A DNA stretch of 50,799 nucleotides from an uncultured Lachnospiraceae bacterium (GTDB lineage: Bacteria > Bacillota > Clostridia > Lachnospirales > Lachnospiraceae), in the NCBI GenBank assembly GCA_945868305.1, contig CAMBKU010000010.1, positions 1 to 50,799 on the forward strand, in the 5' to 3' direction. The translations under genes and the position numbers were made by a program. The notes beneath the pieces are model-generated. The model was not told where the DNA came from, made no database searches, and saw only the letters and a program-made list of their open reading frames with translations. Shown piece by piece: positions 8,004 to 16,614 of this stretch; within the stretch, counting starts at the first letter, position 1, and the number at the start of each line of letters is the position of its first letter.

Positions 8004-9434
8004 TTACAACAATTCCTTTAAAATCTGATTTACCATTCCAGGGTTTGCCTTTCCCTTCATGGCTTTCATGGTCTGACCCACCAAAAATCCGATGGCTTTT
8101 TCCTTACCGTTGTGGTAATCCTCTACAGACTGCGGGTTGTCTTTAATCACCTGCTCGATGGTTGCACGAAGTGCCCCCTCGTCATTAACAGTCTTTAATC
8201 CTTTTTCTTCCACATACTGATCCGGGTCAATGTCGTTTTTAAAGATTTCTTCAAATACTTCTTTTGCCACACTGCTGTTGATGGTTCCCGCCTCTGCAAG
8301 CTCAATTAATTTTGCAAGGTTGCCTGGAGAAAATTTGATATCCTCTGGCTCCATATCGTTTTCTTTTAACAGACGCATGGTTTCGACCATGAGCCAGTTG
8401 GAAACCTTCTTTGGCTTTTTGCAGATTTCCGTGGTGGCCTCAAAAATATCCGCCATCTTTTTATGGCTTGTAATAATCTCCGCATCATAATCCGGAAGTC
8501 CATATTCTTCCTTGTAGCGCGCCAGCTTTGCGGTACGTAGTTCTGGCTCTCTTGCCTTGATTTCCTGTAACCATTCATCGGAAATTACGATTGGCACTAA
8601 ATCCGGTTCCGGAAAATAACGGTAATCCTGAGCATCTTCCTTGGAACGCATTGGGTAGGATTCTCCCTTCGTATCGTCCCATCTTCTGGTTTCCTGAATA
8701 ACCTTTTCTCCAGCTTCTAAGAGATCAATCTGGCGTTCTCTTTCCCCTTCAATGGCTCTTGCAATTGCCTTAAAAGAATTTAAGTTCTTCATCTCCGTAC
8801 GAGTACCGAATTCCTCTGCACCCACTTCACGGACGGACAAATTCACATCCGCACGCATGGAACCTTCATTTAATTTACAGTCAGAAGCCCCAAGATACTG
8901 GATAATCAGTCTTAATTTTTCCAGATAAGCAATAACCTCATCGGCAGAGCGCATATCCGGCTCGGACACGATTTCGATAAGCGGCACACCAGAACGGTTA
9001 AAATCTACAATAGAAACATCATCCCACTCATCATGTACCAGCTTTCCGGCATCTTCTTCCATATGAATTTCGTGGATTCCAATAGTCTTGATTCCGTTTT
9101 CGGTCTCAATCTCCACCCCACCGTTACGACAGATTGGCAGATACAACTGTGAAATCTGATAGTTCTGTGGATTATCCGGATAAAAATAGTTTTTCCGGTC
9201 AAATTTACAATACTGGGTAATATCACAATTCGTGGCAAGACCTACTGCAATGGCATATTCCACTACCTGTTTGTTTAAAACAGGAAGGGAACCCGGCATA
9301 CCGGTACATACCGGACAGGTATGGGTATTTGGCGCTCCGCCGAATTCTGTGGAACAGGAGCAGAAGATTTTTGTTTTGGTGGCCAGTTCTACATGAACTT
9401 CCAGGCCAATCACGGTTTCATAATTTTTACTCAT
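8004..9434 (-). CDS. gatB: Asp-tRNA(Asn)/Glu-tRNA(Gln) amidotransferase subunit B
   Basis: GatB binds mischarged Asp-tRNA(Asn) or Glu-tRNA(Gln) and activates the side-chain carboxylate with ATP for amidation. The 476-aa length is standard. The N-terminal catalytic core shows the zinc-type cysteines C25, C27, C40 and C43 around CSCSTEFGGAPNTHTCPVC, and the family blocks YFYPDNPQNYQISQ, GSMRADVNLS and FPEPDL. The C-terminal helical and YqeY-like tail domain ends in GKANPGMVNQILKELL, as in the family. It is the last gene of the aspS-gatCAB operon, 15 bp after gatA. Confidence 0.96.
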   Translation of the reverse strand: MSKNYETVIGLEVHVELATKTKIFCSCSTEFGGAPNTHTCPVCTGMPGSLPVLNKQVVEYAIAVGLATNCDITQYCKFDRKNYFYPDNPQNYQISQLYLPICRNGGVEIETENGIKTIGIHEIHMEEDAGKLVHDEWDDVSIVDFNRSGVPLIEIVSEPDMRSADEVIAYLEKLRLIIQYLGASDCKLNEGSMRADVNLSVREVGAEEFGTRTEMKNLNSFKAIARAIEGERERQIDLLEAGEKVIQETRRWDDTKGESYPMRSKEDAQDYRYFPEPDLVPIVISDEWLQEIKAREPELRTAKLARYKEEYGLPDYDAEIITSHKKMADIFEATTEICKKPKKVSNWLMVETMRLLKENDMEPEDIKFSPGNLAKLIELAEAGTINSSVAKEVFEEIFKNDIDPDQYVEEKGLKTVNDEGALRATIEQVIKDNPQSVEDYHNGKEKAIGFLVGQTMKAMKGKANPGMVNQILKELL

Positions 9435-9449
9435 TTCTTCTCCTCCTTC

Positions 9450-10913
9450 CTATATTTCTGCCATTGGGCTGTGTTCAAATTTTCTTGTCTGTTCAAATGC
9501 ATAAGCTGCACGAATGATGTTTTTCTCCTTAAAGCAGTCACCAATCAACTGCAAACCAATTGGCAGTCCGTTCTTATCTTTTCCGCATGGAAGGGAAATT
9601 CCCGGAAGACCTGCAAGGTTTACGGAAATGGTATAGATATCTCCAAGATACATCTTGATTGGATCACTTAATGATTCTCCTAACTTCGGAGCTGTAGTCG
9701 GCGCTGCCGGCCCTAAAATCACATCATATTTTGCAAATGCTTCATCAAATGCTTTTTTTATCAATGCTTTCGTACGCAATGCCTTCAAATAATAAGCATC
9801 ATAATAACCGCTGCTTAACACGAAAGAACCCAACATGATACGTCTTTTTACCTCCGGTCCAAAGCCCTCGGATCGGGATTTTTTATACATGTTGTGAAGG
9901 CCTTCGTATTCCTTGGTGCGGTAGCCATATTTTACACCGTCAAATCTTGCCAGATTCGAGCTTGCTTCCGCACAGGCAATAACATAATATGCCGGAATTG
10001 CATATTCTACTAAACTTAAATCAAATTCCTCTACGATAGCTCCCTTTTCTTCCAGTGTCTTTGCCGCTGCAAGCACTGCTTCTTTTACTTCCGGATCCAG
10101 TCCTTCTCCAAAATAGTCCTTGGGAATACCGATTTTCATACCCTTTACATCATCCACCAAAGCAGAGGTAAAATCCAAATCTTCTCTCTTTACAGAAGTG
10201 GAATCCTTTTTATCATAGGAAGAAATCACTTCCAAAATCGTTGCGCAGTCAGTAACGTCCTTTGCAATTGGTCCGATCTGGTCTAAAGAAGAACCATATG
10301 CAATCAGCCCGTAACGGGAAACCGTTCCATAGGTTGGTTTAATTCCGGTCACACCGCAAAAGGAACTCGGCTGACGGATAGAACCTCCGGTATCAGAACC
10401 TAATGCATAAGGGCATTCCTCTGCTGCTACTGCCGCACAGGAACCGCCAGAAGAACCGCCCGGTACATGCGCTGTATTCCAAGGATTTTTGGTCTCACCG
10501 TAGGCAGAAGTCTCTGTGGTACTTCCCATAGCAAACTCATCCATATTGGTTTTCCCTAAAATAATTGCTCCCGCTTCCTCCAAATTCTTTACTGCCTCTG
10601 CGGTATAGGTAGGAATAAAATTATACAAAATTTTAGAAGAACAGGTGGTAAGCATTCCTTCGGTACACATATTGTCCTTAATTGCCACCGGAACACCTGC
10701 AAGCGGCCCCGTTAAGGTTCCATCATCGATTAATTTCTGTACTTCTTCAGCCCTTTTTAACGCGCCTTCTTTATCTATTGTCACAAAACTGTTGACTTCC
10801 GGCTCTTTTTTCTCCATCGCAGCCAAAGCTTCCGTAACAGCTTCTTTTACTGTCACTTCTTTCGCCTTAATTTTTTTGCCCAATTCTACGGCAGTTAAAC
10901 TCATCAAGCTCAT
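9450..10913 (-). CDS. gatA: Asp-tRNA(Asn)/Glu-tRNA(Gln) amidotransferase subunit A
   Basis: GatA is the amidase that releases ammonia from glutamine and channels it to GatB. The Ser-cisSer-Lys triad is visible with this start: K79 in VAIKDN, S154 in PGGSSGGS and S178 in SDTGGSIRQPS. The frame is open to 11012, but that extension runs back into gatC. The ATG at 10913 has an AAGGAGGGAG ribosome-binding site and gives 487 aa, the family length. It begins 16 bp after gatC. Confidence 0.96.
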   Translation of the reverse strand: MSLMSLTAVELGKKIKAKEVTVKEAVTEALAAMEKKEPEVNSFVTIDKEGALKRAEEVQKLIDDGTLTGPLAGVPVAIKDNMCTEGMLTTCSSKILYNFIPTYTAEAVKNLEEAGAIILGKTNMDEFAMGSTTETSAYGETKNPWNTAHVPGGSSGGSCAAVAAEECPYALGSDTGGSIRQPSSFCGVTGIKPTYGTVSRYGLIAYGSSLDQIGPIAKDVTDCATILEVISSYDKKDSTSVKREDLDFTSALVDDVKGMKIGIPKDYFGEGLDPEVKEAVLAAAKTLEEKGAIVEEFDLSLVEYAIPAYYVIACAEASSNLARFDGVKYGYRTKEYEGLHNMYKKSRSEGFGPEVKRRIMLGSFVLSSGYYDAYYLKALRTKALIKKAFDEAFAKYDVILGPAAPTTAPKLGESLSDPIKMYLGDIYTISVNLAGLPGISLPCGKDKNGLPIGLQLIGDCFKEKNIIRAAYAFEQTRKFEHSPMAEI

Positions 10914-10929
10914 CCTGTCTTCTCCCTCC

Positions 10930-11223
10930 TTATCCGATTGTCTTAGGGACTTTAAATCCACCGTCTTTTTCCTCCGGTGCATTCGCCAGAGTATCTCGGC
11001 TTCCGTCCCCATTGGTCACGACATCTTCGCGGAATACATTCTTCACCGGAAATACGTGGGACATCGGTTCTACCCCGGAAGTATCCAGTTCATTCAACTT
11101 ATCAATATAATCCAGCATCTCGCCCATGTCTTTTTTTGCCTGCTCTTTTTCTTCCTCGTTCAATTCAAGCTTTGCAAGAATACCGACATATTCGATGGTT
11201 TCATCGCTTATTACATTTGCCAT
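10930..11223 (-). CDS. gatC: Asp-tRNA(Asn)/Glu-tRNA(Gln) amidotransferase subunit C
   Basis: GatC is a small 97-residue subunit that wraps around the GatA-GatB interface and stabilises the complex. It has the usual N-terminal helix with [15 protein letters not shown], a central helix reading [19 protein letters not shown], and the C-terminal LREDVV-like element (here FREDVV) followed by the [13 protein letters not shown] tail. It lies 39 bp after aspS and 16 bp before gatA, in operon order aspS-gatC-gatA-gatB. Confidence 0.95.
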   Translation of the reverse strand: MANVISDETIEYVGILAKLELNEEEKEQAKKDMGEMLDYIDKLNELDTSGVEPMSHVFPVKNVFREDVVTNGDGSRDTLANAPEEKDGGFKVPKTIG

Positions 11224-11262
11224 TTTTCTTCCTCCCGGCTCTCTGCTTATTGGTTTACATAA

Positions 11263-13008
11263 CTAATCACGTACTTTAATATGCGCTTCACGAAGCTGCT
11301 TTTCTGTCACTTCGCCCGGCGCACCGCACATTAAGTCCTCTGCATTTCCATTCATCGGGTATGCAATAATCTCACGGATATTTTCCTCATTGCGAAGCAG
11401 CATAATCATACGGTCAACACCCGGTGCCATTCCTGCATGTGGCGGAGCACCAAACTGAAAAGCATTGTATAAAGCTCCAAATTTGCTCTTTAATACTTCT
11501 TCGTCATAACCTGCAATTTCGAAGGCTTTCACCATAATCTGGAGGTCATGGTTTCTGACCGCACCGGAGGATAATTCCACGCCGTTGCAGACGATGTCAT
11601 ACTGGTAAGCCAGAATATCCAGCGGATCTTTCGTATTTAATGCTTCCAAGCCACCCTGCGGCATAGAGAATGGATTGTGAGTAAATCCAATCTTTTTCGT
11701 TTCTGGGTCACGTTCAAACATTGGGAAATCGTTGATGTAGCAGAAACGGTATGCGTTTTTCTCCAGCAAATCCAGTTTTTCACCGAGCTCAGTACGAATC
11801 ATGCCTGCAAAGTATGCAGCTCTCTCCTCTTTATCTGCCATAAAGAAAATGGTGTCCCCTACATTTAATCCGGCTAAAGTACGGAATTCCTCTTTTAATT
11901 CTTCCGGAATAAATTTATCAATCGGTCCCTTATAAGAACCATCCTCTAATACTTCAAGGTAGCCCAGTCCTCCCATTCCGATACCGGTTGCAAATTTTAA
12001 GAGTTTTTCATGGAAGCCCTTGGACATATCCGCATGTACTTTAATGGCACGTACCGTCTTTCCGATAAACGGCTTAAAGGTACATTTCTGGAAAAAGTCT
12101 GTTACATCAATAATCCGCAGCGGATTACGCAGATCAGGCTTATCCGTACCAAACTCTAACATTGCCTGTTTGTAACTGATAATCGGATACGGAGCCTTCG
12201 TTACGGTATAGCCTTCCGGTGCAAATTTTTCAAAGGTCGCAGAAAGCACTTCTTCTCCCACTGCAAATACATCTTCCTGGGTAGCAAAGCTCATTTCAAA
12301 ATCGAGCTGGTAAAACTCTCCCGGAGAACGATCTGCCCTTGCGTCCTCATCACGAAAACACGGTGCAATCTGGAAATATTTGTCAAATCCTGATACCATC
12401 AAAAGCTGTTTGTACTGCTGTGGAGCCTGTGGCAATGCATAAAATTTCCCTTTGAATTTACGGGATGGCACGATATAATCTCTTGCACCTTCCGGTGAGG
12501 ATGCACAAAGAATCGGTGTCTGCACCTCTAAAAATCCCATCTCTCTCATTTTTTCACGCAAAAATGCAATAACATTGGAACGGAAAATAATATTGTCTTT
12601 TACCTTCTGATTTCTCAAATCCAGATAACGGTATTTCAGACGCACATCTTCTCTGATTTCCTTGCTGGTCTGGATTTCAAACGGCAGTGCTGTATAAACT
12701 TCTCCCACAACATTTACCTTGTGTGCCTCTAACTCAATGGTTCCAGTTGGAATCTTCGGGTTGTAGGTTTCTTCATCTCTTTTTTCTACCAGTCCTTCAA
12801 TGGAAACCGCCTGTTCCTTACGGATTCCCTTTAACAGTTCACTGTCACGAATAACTACCTGCATCACTGCATACATATCACGCAGATCGATGAAAGATAC
12901 CCCTCCGTGATCACGGATGTTTTCTACCCATCCGGCAACCTTGATTTCCTTTCCGATGTCATTTTCACTAACCTGATTTAAGGTCACATCTCTGTAAATG
13001 TTGCTCAT
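11263..13008 (-). CDS. aspS: Aspartyl-tRNA synthetase, probably non-discriminating (Asp/Asn)
   Basis: This class II synthetase charges tRNA(Asp), and in non-discriminating forms also tRNA(Asn). The 581-aa protein has an OB-fold anticodon domain (1-105), motif 2 FRDEDARADRSPGEFYQLDF, the bacterial GAD insertion and motif 3 GVDRMIMLL. The anticodon-domain loop reads IRDHGG with H34. Histidine here is typical of non-discriminating bacterial AspRS, while leucine marks discriminating enzymes (E. coli RRDLGS). Co-transcription with gatCAB fits formation of Asp-tRNA(Asn) followed by amidation. The ATG at 13008 has an AAGGAGAA ribosome-binding site; the open frame up to 13062 lies in the leader terminator and is not used. 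Confidence 0.95.
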   Translation of the reverse strand: MSNIYRDVTLNQVSENDIGKEIKVAGWVENIRDHGGVSFIDLRDMYAVMQVVIRDSELLKGIRKEQAVSIEGLVEKRDEETYNPKIPTGTIELEAHKVNVVGEVYTALPFEIQTSKEIREDVRLKYRYLDLRNQKVKDNIIFRSNVIAFLREKMREMGFLEVQTPILCASSPEGARDYIVPSRKFKGKFYALPQAPQQYKQLLMVSGFDKYFQIAPCFRDEDARADRSPGEFYQLDFEMSFATQEDVFAVGEEVLSATFEKFAPEGYTVTKAPYPIISYKQAMLEFGTDKPDLRNPLRIIDVTDFFQKCTFKPFIGKTVRAIKVHADMSKGFHEKLLKFATGIGMGGLGYLEVLEDGSYKGPIDKFIPEELKEEFRTLAGLNVGDTIFFMADKEERAAYFAGMIRTELGEKLDLLEKNAYRFCYINDFPMFERDPETKKIGFTHNPFSMPQGGLEALNTKDPLDILAYQYDIVCNGVELSSGAVRNHDLQIMVKAFEIAGYDEEVLKSKFGALYNAFQFGAPPHAGMAPGVDRMIMLLRNEENIREIIAYPMNGNAEDLMCGAPGEVTEKQLREAHIKVRD

Positions 13009-13041
13009 TTCTATTCTCCTTCCTGATCCTTCAAAATAATA

Positions 13042-13081
13042 CAAAAAAGCCCCGGAATACAAATCTATGTATTCCGGGGCG
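13042..13081 (-). terminator. T-box leader terminator before aspS
   Basis: On the minus strand a GCCCCGGAATAC arm pairs with GTATTCCGGGGC and is followed by TTTTTT. It is the attenuator hairpin of the T-box leader. The antiterminator can form with the upstream T-box sequence at 13095-13110. Confidence 0.9.
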
Positions 13082-13320
13082 AATCATCTAATATCCGCGG
13101 TACCACCCGCATTGAGTAAAACAAATTGTTTTCTCCACTTTCCATGCGTAACGTGCATATAGCCGGATGAACCTACTTAAACCAATACGAGTTACTGTTC
13201 AATCCATCAGCTCCAGAGTGTTCCCTTTATTTTCTCTTTCAAACAGCGCTCTCAGTCGGTGACGCTGTATTCCTGTCGACGTCTGAAAACAAGAGTCTCC
13301 TTCATTGCTTTTTTCCATTT
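13042..13320 (-). promoter_or_regulatory. T-box riboswitch controlling aspS-gatCAB
   Basis: The minus strand carries the conserved T-box GGGTGGTACCGCGG at 13095-13110, just upstream of a terminator hairpin. About 200 nt of structured leader precede it, including an ACAGCG/CGCTGT hairpin. T-box leaders sense uncharged tRNA through a specifier codon in stem I. I could not assign that codon with confidence by eye. One possible position is AAC at 13220-13222 (within GGGAACAC), which would be Asn; Asp (GAC/GAT) is the alternative. The variable T-box base is U. This leader fills the gene-free stretch before aspS. Confidence 0.9.
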
Positions 13321-13327
13321 GCTCCAT

Positions 13328-13356
13328 ATACTAACACATATTCTGTCCCTTTGCAA
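13328..13356 (-). promoter_or_regulatory. Candidate promoter for the T-box leader
   Basis: TTGCAA (13351-13356) and TAGTAT (13328-13333) on the minus strand are 17 nt apart. It overlaps the 3' end of the Cys-Ala tail gene and would start the leader near 13320. Confidence 0.6.
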
Positions 13357-14278
13357 GAATTTTTTTCATCTTTTCCGTCTCAAGTTTTGTTCCGTAAAAA
13401 TCCTTTCTGGAACATCCTGCCCTGCCTCCTCCGGCACAGGCACAGGCGCAGGCACAAGCACAGGCGCAACCGCCTCCGGTATGTCTGCCATGAGAATGCG
13501 GGCTGACATAAACAGATCCCATTCCTCTGTGTTTATCATAATTATCTTTCTGTCCGATTTGCTTTTGGCCAAGTATCAATACGATACATAGGATAACCGG
13601 AAATCCCACCATGAAAATGAGGAGAATCCATACGACACTTCCATCTGCACTTTTTTCATAATCATCCTCTGCCGTAAATGCAGATTCCGGATAAGAAACC
13701 CGAACCGTATATCTTTCCTGTTTTCCCAGTGAAGACTGCCAGTAAAAATATTCCCCTTCTTCCCTTGCTCTCTCCGGAACTTCTGCCACATCTTCCTTAT
13801 CCCAGAAAATCATCAGGTTATCTACCTTTGCCTCATCAAACCACCCTGGCGTAAAGGTATAGTTACGCATGGCATTTGTTTCATTTTCCTGATACATCCG
13901 GTGCTGATGGATGGAAAAGTCAATATCCAATTCTTCGCCTGCATAATAACTTCTGTCCAGATCAATCCTGACGTAATCACCACCATCATCTAAATATTCA
14001 ATATTGTCAATACAGTCGCTGTTTGACGTAATTTCTTCTACATATTCATTGGGAATTCCAATCTTAACCCAGGTAAGCGGCCCTTCTGAGGTGCTGTCCA
14101 ACACTTTCCATTTAATATGATATGTCATATCGAGTGAACCGTCTGCCTCCGGTTCTATCCAGATCGTATATTCCAGGATTTCATCCAAATCTGCCGCCCG
14201 AACTACCGTTGTCGCCCCCAAAAGACTAAAAAGGCAGATGAAACCAAGCACAAGATATCTTATAACTTTTTTTAACAT
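13331..14278 (-). CDS. Membrane protein with cytoplasmic (Cys-Ala)6 tail; candidate radical SAM substrate
   Basis: I do not recognise a named family for this 315-aa protein. A signal peptide (1-28, ending VVRA) is followed by a beta-rich acidic extracytoplasmic domain (about 30-213), loosely like DUF2207-type proteins. One membrane segment lies at about 215-238, followed by a tail. The tail holds six consecutive Cys-Ala pairs at 271-282 flanked by GGG, then a RAGCSRKDFYG motif, and the protein ends in Cys315. By topology the tail faces the cytoplasm. The start at 14278 overlaps the radical SAM stop by 7 nt (ATGTTAA) and has a GGGGAGG ribosome-binding site, so the genes are translationally coupled. 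The tail could be the enzyme's substrate or a metal-binding site. Mixed Cys and Ala codons argue against recent DNA slippage. Confidence 0.75.
   Translation of the reverse strand: MLKKVIRYLVLGFICLFSLLGATTVVRAADLDEILEYTIWIEPEADGSLDMTYHIKWKVLDSTSEGPLTWVKIGIPNEYVEEITSNSDCIDNIEYLDDGGDYVRIDLDRSYYAGEELDIDFSIHQHRMYQENETNAMRNYTFTPGWFDEAKVDNLMIFWDKEDVAEVPERAREEGEYFYWQSSLGKQERYTVRVSYPESAFTAEDDYEKSADGSVVWILLIFMVGFPVILCIVLILGQKQIGQKDNYDKHRGMGSVYVSPHSHGRHTGGGCACACACACACAGGGRAGCSRKDFYGTKLETEKMKKILAKGQNMC
13433..13468 (-). repeat. Six tandem Cys-Ala codon pairs
   Basis: A 36-bp imperfect 6-bp repeat in frame within the membrane protein gene. It uses TGC and TGT for Cys and GCC and GCT for Ala. The peptide repeat is exact although the codons vary, which suggests selection on the protein sequence. 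Confidence 0.85.
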
Positions 14279-15645
14279 TCCGTCTCTCCTCCCCTCTCCC
14301 GAAGCGGGCATACCTGCTTCATTTTCGCCGAAAATGCTCTGTGCTTTTTACATGCTACGCCATTCCAGATTTTTTCCCAACGGTCTTTTCTCATATCTCC
14401 TAAAGTTTCCCCTGCAAGCCAGCTCTGACACGGAATCACCTTCCCATCCGGCGTCACTGCCATATTACTGAGACAGGCACCGCAGGAAGGGACTGTAAGT
14501 CCCAGTGCTTTTAATTTTTCCTCTGGAATCCAGCCCGGAGAAGTAAAACTGATTTCCAGCCCATTAGCAAAACAATACTGTGTTGCCTCTTTTACGATGT
14601 CGAAAATTTCTTCTTCCGACAACTGTGTTTCTTTCGAAGGACCTTTTGCTGCATTTCCTGTCACAATAAGCCCCGAACAGGTCACATATTCCACCCCTAG
14701 CTCCTTTAAAAACATAAGCGTCTTTTTATAGTCCCGATTCAGACTGCAAAGCGGCGTATTGACACTTAAATTCAGTCCTGCCGCCAGTGCATTTTTGATT
14801 CCCTCTACTGTTTTTTCATAATTGGGCGCTCCCACCAGTCTTTCGTGCACCGTTTGCTCAGCAGAATAAAAAGTGACCTGCACACTGTCCAGCTCCGCTT
14901 CCATAAGCTCTTTGCATAATTTAGGTGTAAGGAACACGCCATTGGTATTTAACCGGGTAACAAACCAGCGTGCTTCTTTTACCAATTCACATAAATCCTC
15001 CCGCAATGTAGGCTCTCCTCCCGTAAATGTAAGTTGAACAACCCCTGCCTTCCGGCAGGCTGCAATAATCTCCTTCCATTCTCCGGTGGATAATTCCGGC
15101 ACTTCGGCAAGCCTCTGGTCAGCTGCATAACAATGCAGGCATTTCTGATTGCAATGCCATTTTCCATCCACCGTCATAGCGGAAACCATAAGATCCATCC
15201 GATGAGGTGCTGTCATAAAAGGGGCATACTCTCCGATACTCAAAAGACCGATTTCCTGCTCCGGGATCCGACCATGAATCACATCTTCAAAGGTTTCTAT
15301 GATTGTTATTAAATCTTCTTTTAATTTTTCATTATCTGTCTCCGGATAAACTTCTCTCACACGATGAAACACCTGTCCAAGCAAGTCTGAAAATTCTTCT
15401 TCATCCATTTCATGCGGGCCAAATGCATTCACTCCGTTTATAAACTCCGTCAAAAGAATCGCCCATGACTCATTTATTGGCAGAATTTCCTGTCCGTTTA
15501 AAATGACAACTGCCGGAGCCATATGAAACAGACTAAACTTCGGCGGTATCATATGAATCCGGATAACCCCCGGTCCTTTTGGATTCCATGTGGTATGTAC
15601 CACAGATTTCCAGTTCTTTAATTCATATAATTTTTCACGTAACAT
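14272..15645 (-). CDS. Radical SAM/SPASM protein with PqqD-like N-terminal region; putative peptide maturase
   Basis: The enzyme would use a 4Fe-4S cluster and S-adenosylmethionine to modify a peptide or protein by radical chemistry. The 457-aa chain has three parts. Residues 1-140 include VVILNGQEILPINESWAILL followed by helices, resembling the PqqD/RiPP-recognition fold. The radical SAM barrel carries C165, C169 and C172 (CNQKCLHC) and a GGEP motif at 209-212. A C-terminal SPASM-type region has C388, C391, C406, C432, C446 and C457, including TPDGKVIPC. SPASM enzymes commonly form thioether or C-C crosslinks in ribosomal peptides. It starts 14 bp after the 301-aa membrane protein gene (AGGAGGAG ribosome-binding site) and overlaps the Cys-Ala protein gene. 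The N-terminal assignment is by pattern only. Confidence 0.85.
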   Translation of the reverse strand: MLREKLYELKNWKSVVHTTWNPKGPGVIRIHMIPPKFSLFHMAPAVVILNGQEILPINESWAILLTEFINGVNAFGPHEMDEEEFSDLLGQVFHRVREVYPETDNEKLKEDLITIIETFEDVIHGRIPEQEIGLLSIGEYAPFMTAPHRMDLMVSAMTVDGKWHCNQKCLHCYAADQRLAEVPELSTGEWKEIIAACRKAGVVQLTFTGGEPTLREDLCELVKEARWFVTRLNTNGVFLTPKLCKELMEAELDSVQVTFYSAEQTVHERLVGAPNYEKTVEGIKNALAAGLNLSVNTPLCSLNRDYKKTLMFLKELGVEYVTCSGLIVTGNAAKGPSKETQLSEEEIFDIVKEATQYCFANGLEISFTSPGWIPEEKLKALGLTVPSCGACLSNMAVTPDGKVIPCQSWLAGETLGDMRKDRWEKIWNGVACKKHRAFSAKMKQVCPLRERGGETEC

Positions 15646-15659
15646 CTTCTCCTCCTATC

Positions 15660-16565
15660 TTACAATACAATCCGTAGATTAATCAGTATAATCAATGCAA
15701 CATCCACCACAAACCAGATGTATCCGGTATTTCTGCGTCCATATCTCGCATTGGGGTAATTCCCGTATATGCTCTTTAAGGCATCATAGTTTTTTGCCGA
15801 CAATACTGCCCCCTTAAACAGCTGATAAAGTGACCAGTTTTCCCAGATTCCACAGATGATGCCAAAACAGACTGCTCCTTTTGCTGTCTCAATTCCCATC
15901 AGATTTATCCTAATAAGTGATAGCATAATGGCAGCAAGCAGGCTGAGCGTATGCTTTTTTCTGCTCTTTTCATAAAAATATTTCCGATCCAAAAGATCCA
16001 GACATTTTTTCTCAAAAGGCGGCAACTTTACCGACAAATGAGATTGCAATATTTCATAGCATTCTTTTATATGCTTCTGTGCCTTTGCATCCCCGATTTC
16101 ATAATGGAAACAGAGCTGTCTGCTCCCATATCCAATCTTTAATCCCGTATCATCATAACAAAGTTCTCCATGTGTAATTACATGGTCTATCGACGAATAA
16201 GAAATCTCCGTCCGTCGTCCGTAGATATTCGTTTTTACCGCCATATTGGGATTAAGCTGAATCCCGCTTACTTTTTTTTGATTGAGTATGCCTCTCTGCA
16301 GCCAGCCAAAATAAATGATACCTCCAAAGCAGCATAAAGTCGTAGTATTCACCGAAACATTTTGAAATTTTTCACCACATACCCAAAACATTAATATAAA
16401 TGTGAAATAGACCAGACACATCAGCCATATTCTTCTTGTCTGCCGCTTTTTTTCAAAATAAAAGTCCGAATACTCCGGGAGAAATCCCTCCTCCCTCCTT
16501 TTCTTTTCTATTATTTCTTTCCGGGATGCCTTTGCATTCTTTTTCTTACTGTCCTTTTTTTTCAT
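15660..16565 (-). CDS. Membrane protein of unknown function, first gene of the radical SAM operon
   Basis: I do not recognise a family for this 301-aa protein. It begins with a strongly basic cytoplasmic stretch (about 1-45, many KKK and RKE runs). Two membrane segments follow (about 46-66 and 75-92), then a soluble region of about 110 residues with alternating beta-type pattern (about 95-175) resembling the PH-like domains of small bacterial membrane proteins. Three further hydrophobic segments lie near 205-220, 228-245 and 281-300. The ATG has a GAGGAGAG ribosome-binding site. It precedes the radical SAM gene by 14 bp and shares its promoter, so it may help present, sense or export the modified partner. 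That role is inference. Confidence 0.6.
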   Translation of the reverse strand: MKKKDSKKKNAKASRKEIIEKKRREEGFLPEYSDFYFEKKRQTRRIWLMCLVYFTFILMFWVCGEKFQNVSVNTTTLCCFGGIIYFGWLQRGILNQKKVSGIQLNPNMAVKTNIYGRRTEISYSSIDHVITHGELCYDDTGLKIGYGSRQLCFHYEIGDAKAQKHIKECYEILQSHLSVKLPPFEKKCLDLLDRKYFYEKSRKKHTLSLLAAIMLSLIRINLMGIETAKGAVCFGIICGIWENWSLYQLFKGAVLSAKNYDALKSIYGNYPNARYGRRNTGYIWFVVDVALIILINLRIVL

Positions 16566-16614
16566 AATCTCTCCTCATGCCCTATTATTTCGCATAACCA
16601 AAAACTCTTTTCCC

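Noticed and set aside
10914-11012. gatA start extended by 33 codons
   Set aside because: The extension overlaps the gatC 3' end; the ATG at 10913 has a strong ribosome-binding site and puts the catalytic residues at the family numbering.
13433-13468. 6-bp repeat read as a non-coding microsatellite
   Set aside because: The frame encodes an exact Cys-Ala repeat using several codons within an intact gene, so it is treated as a protein feature.
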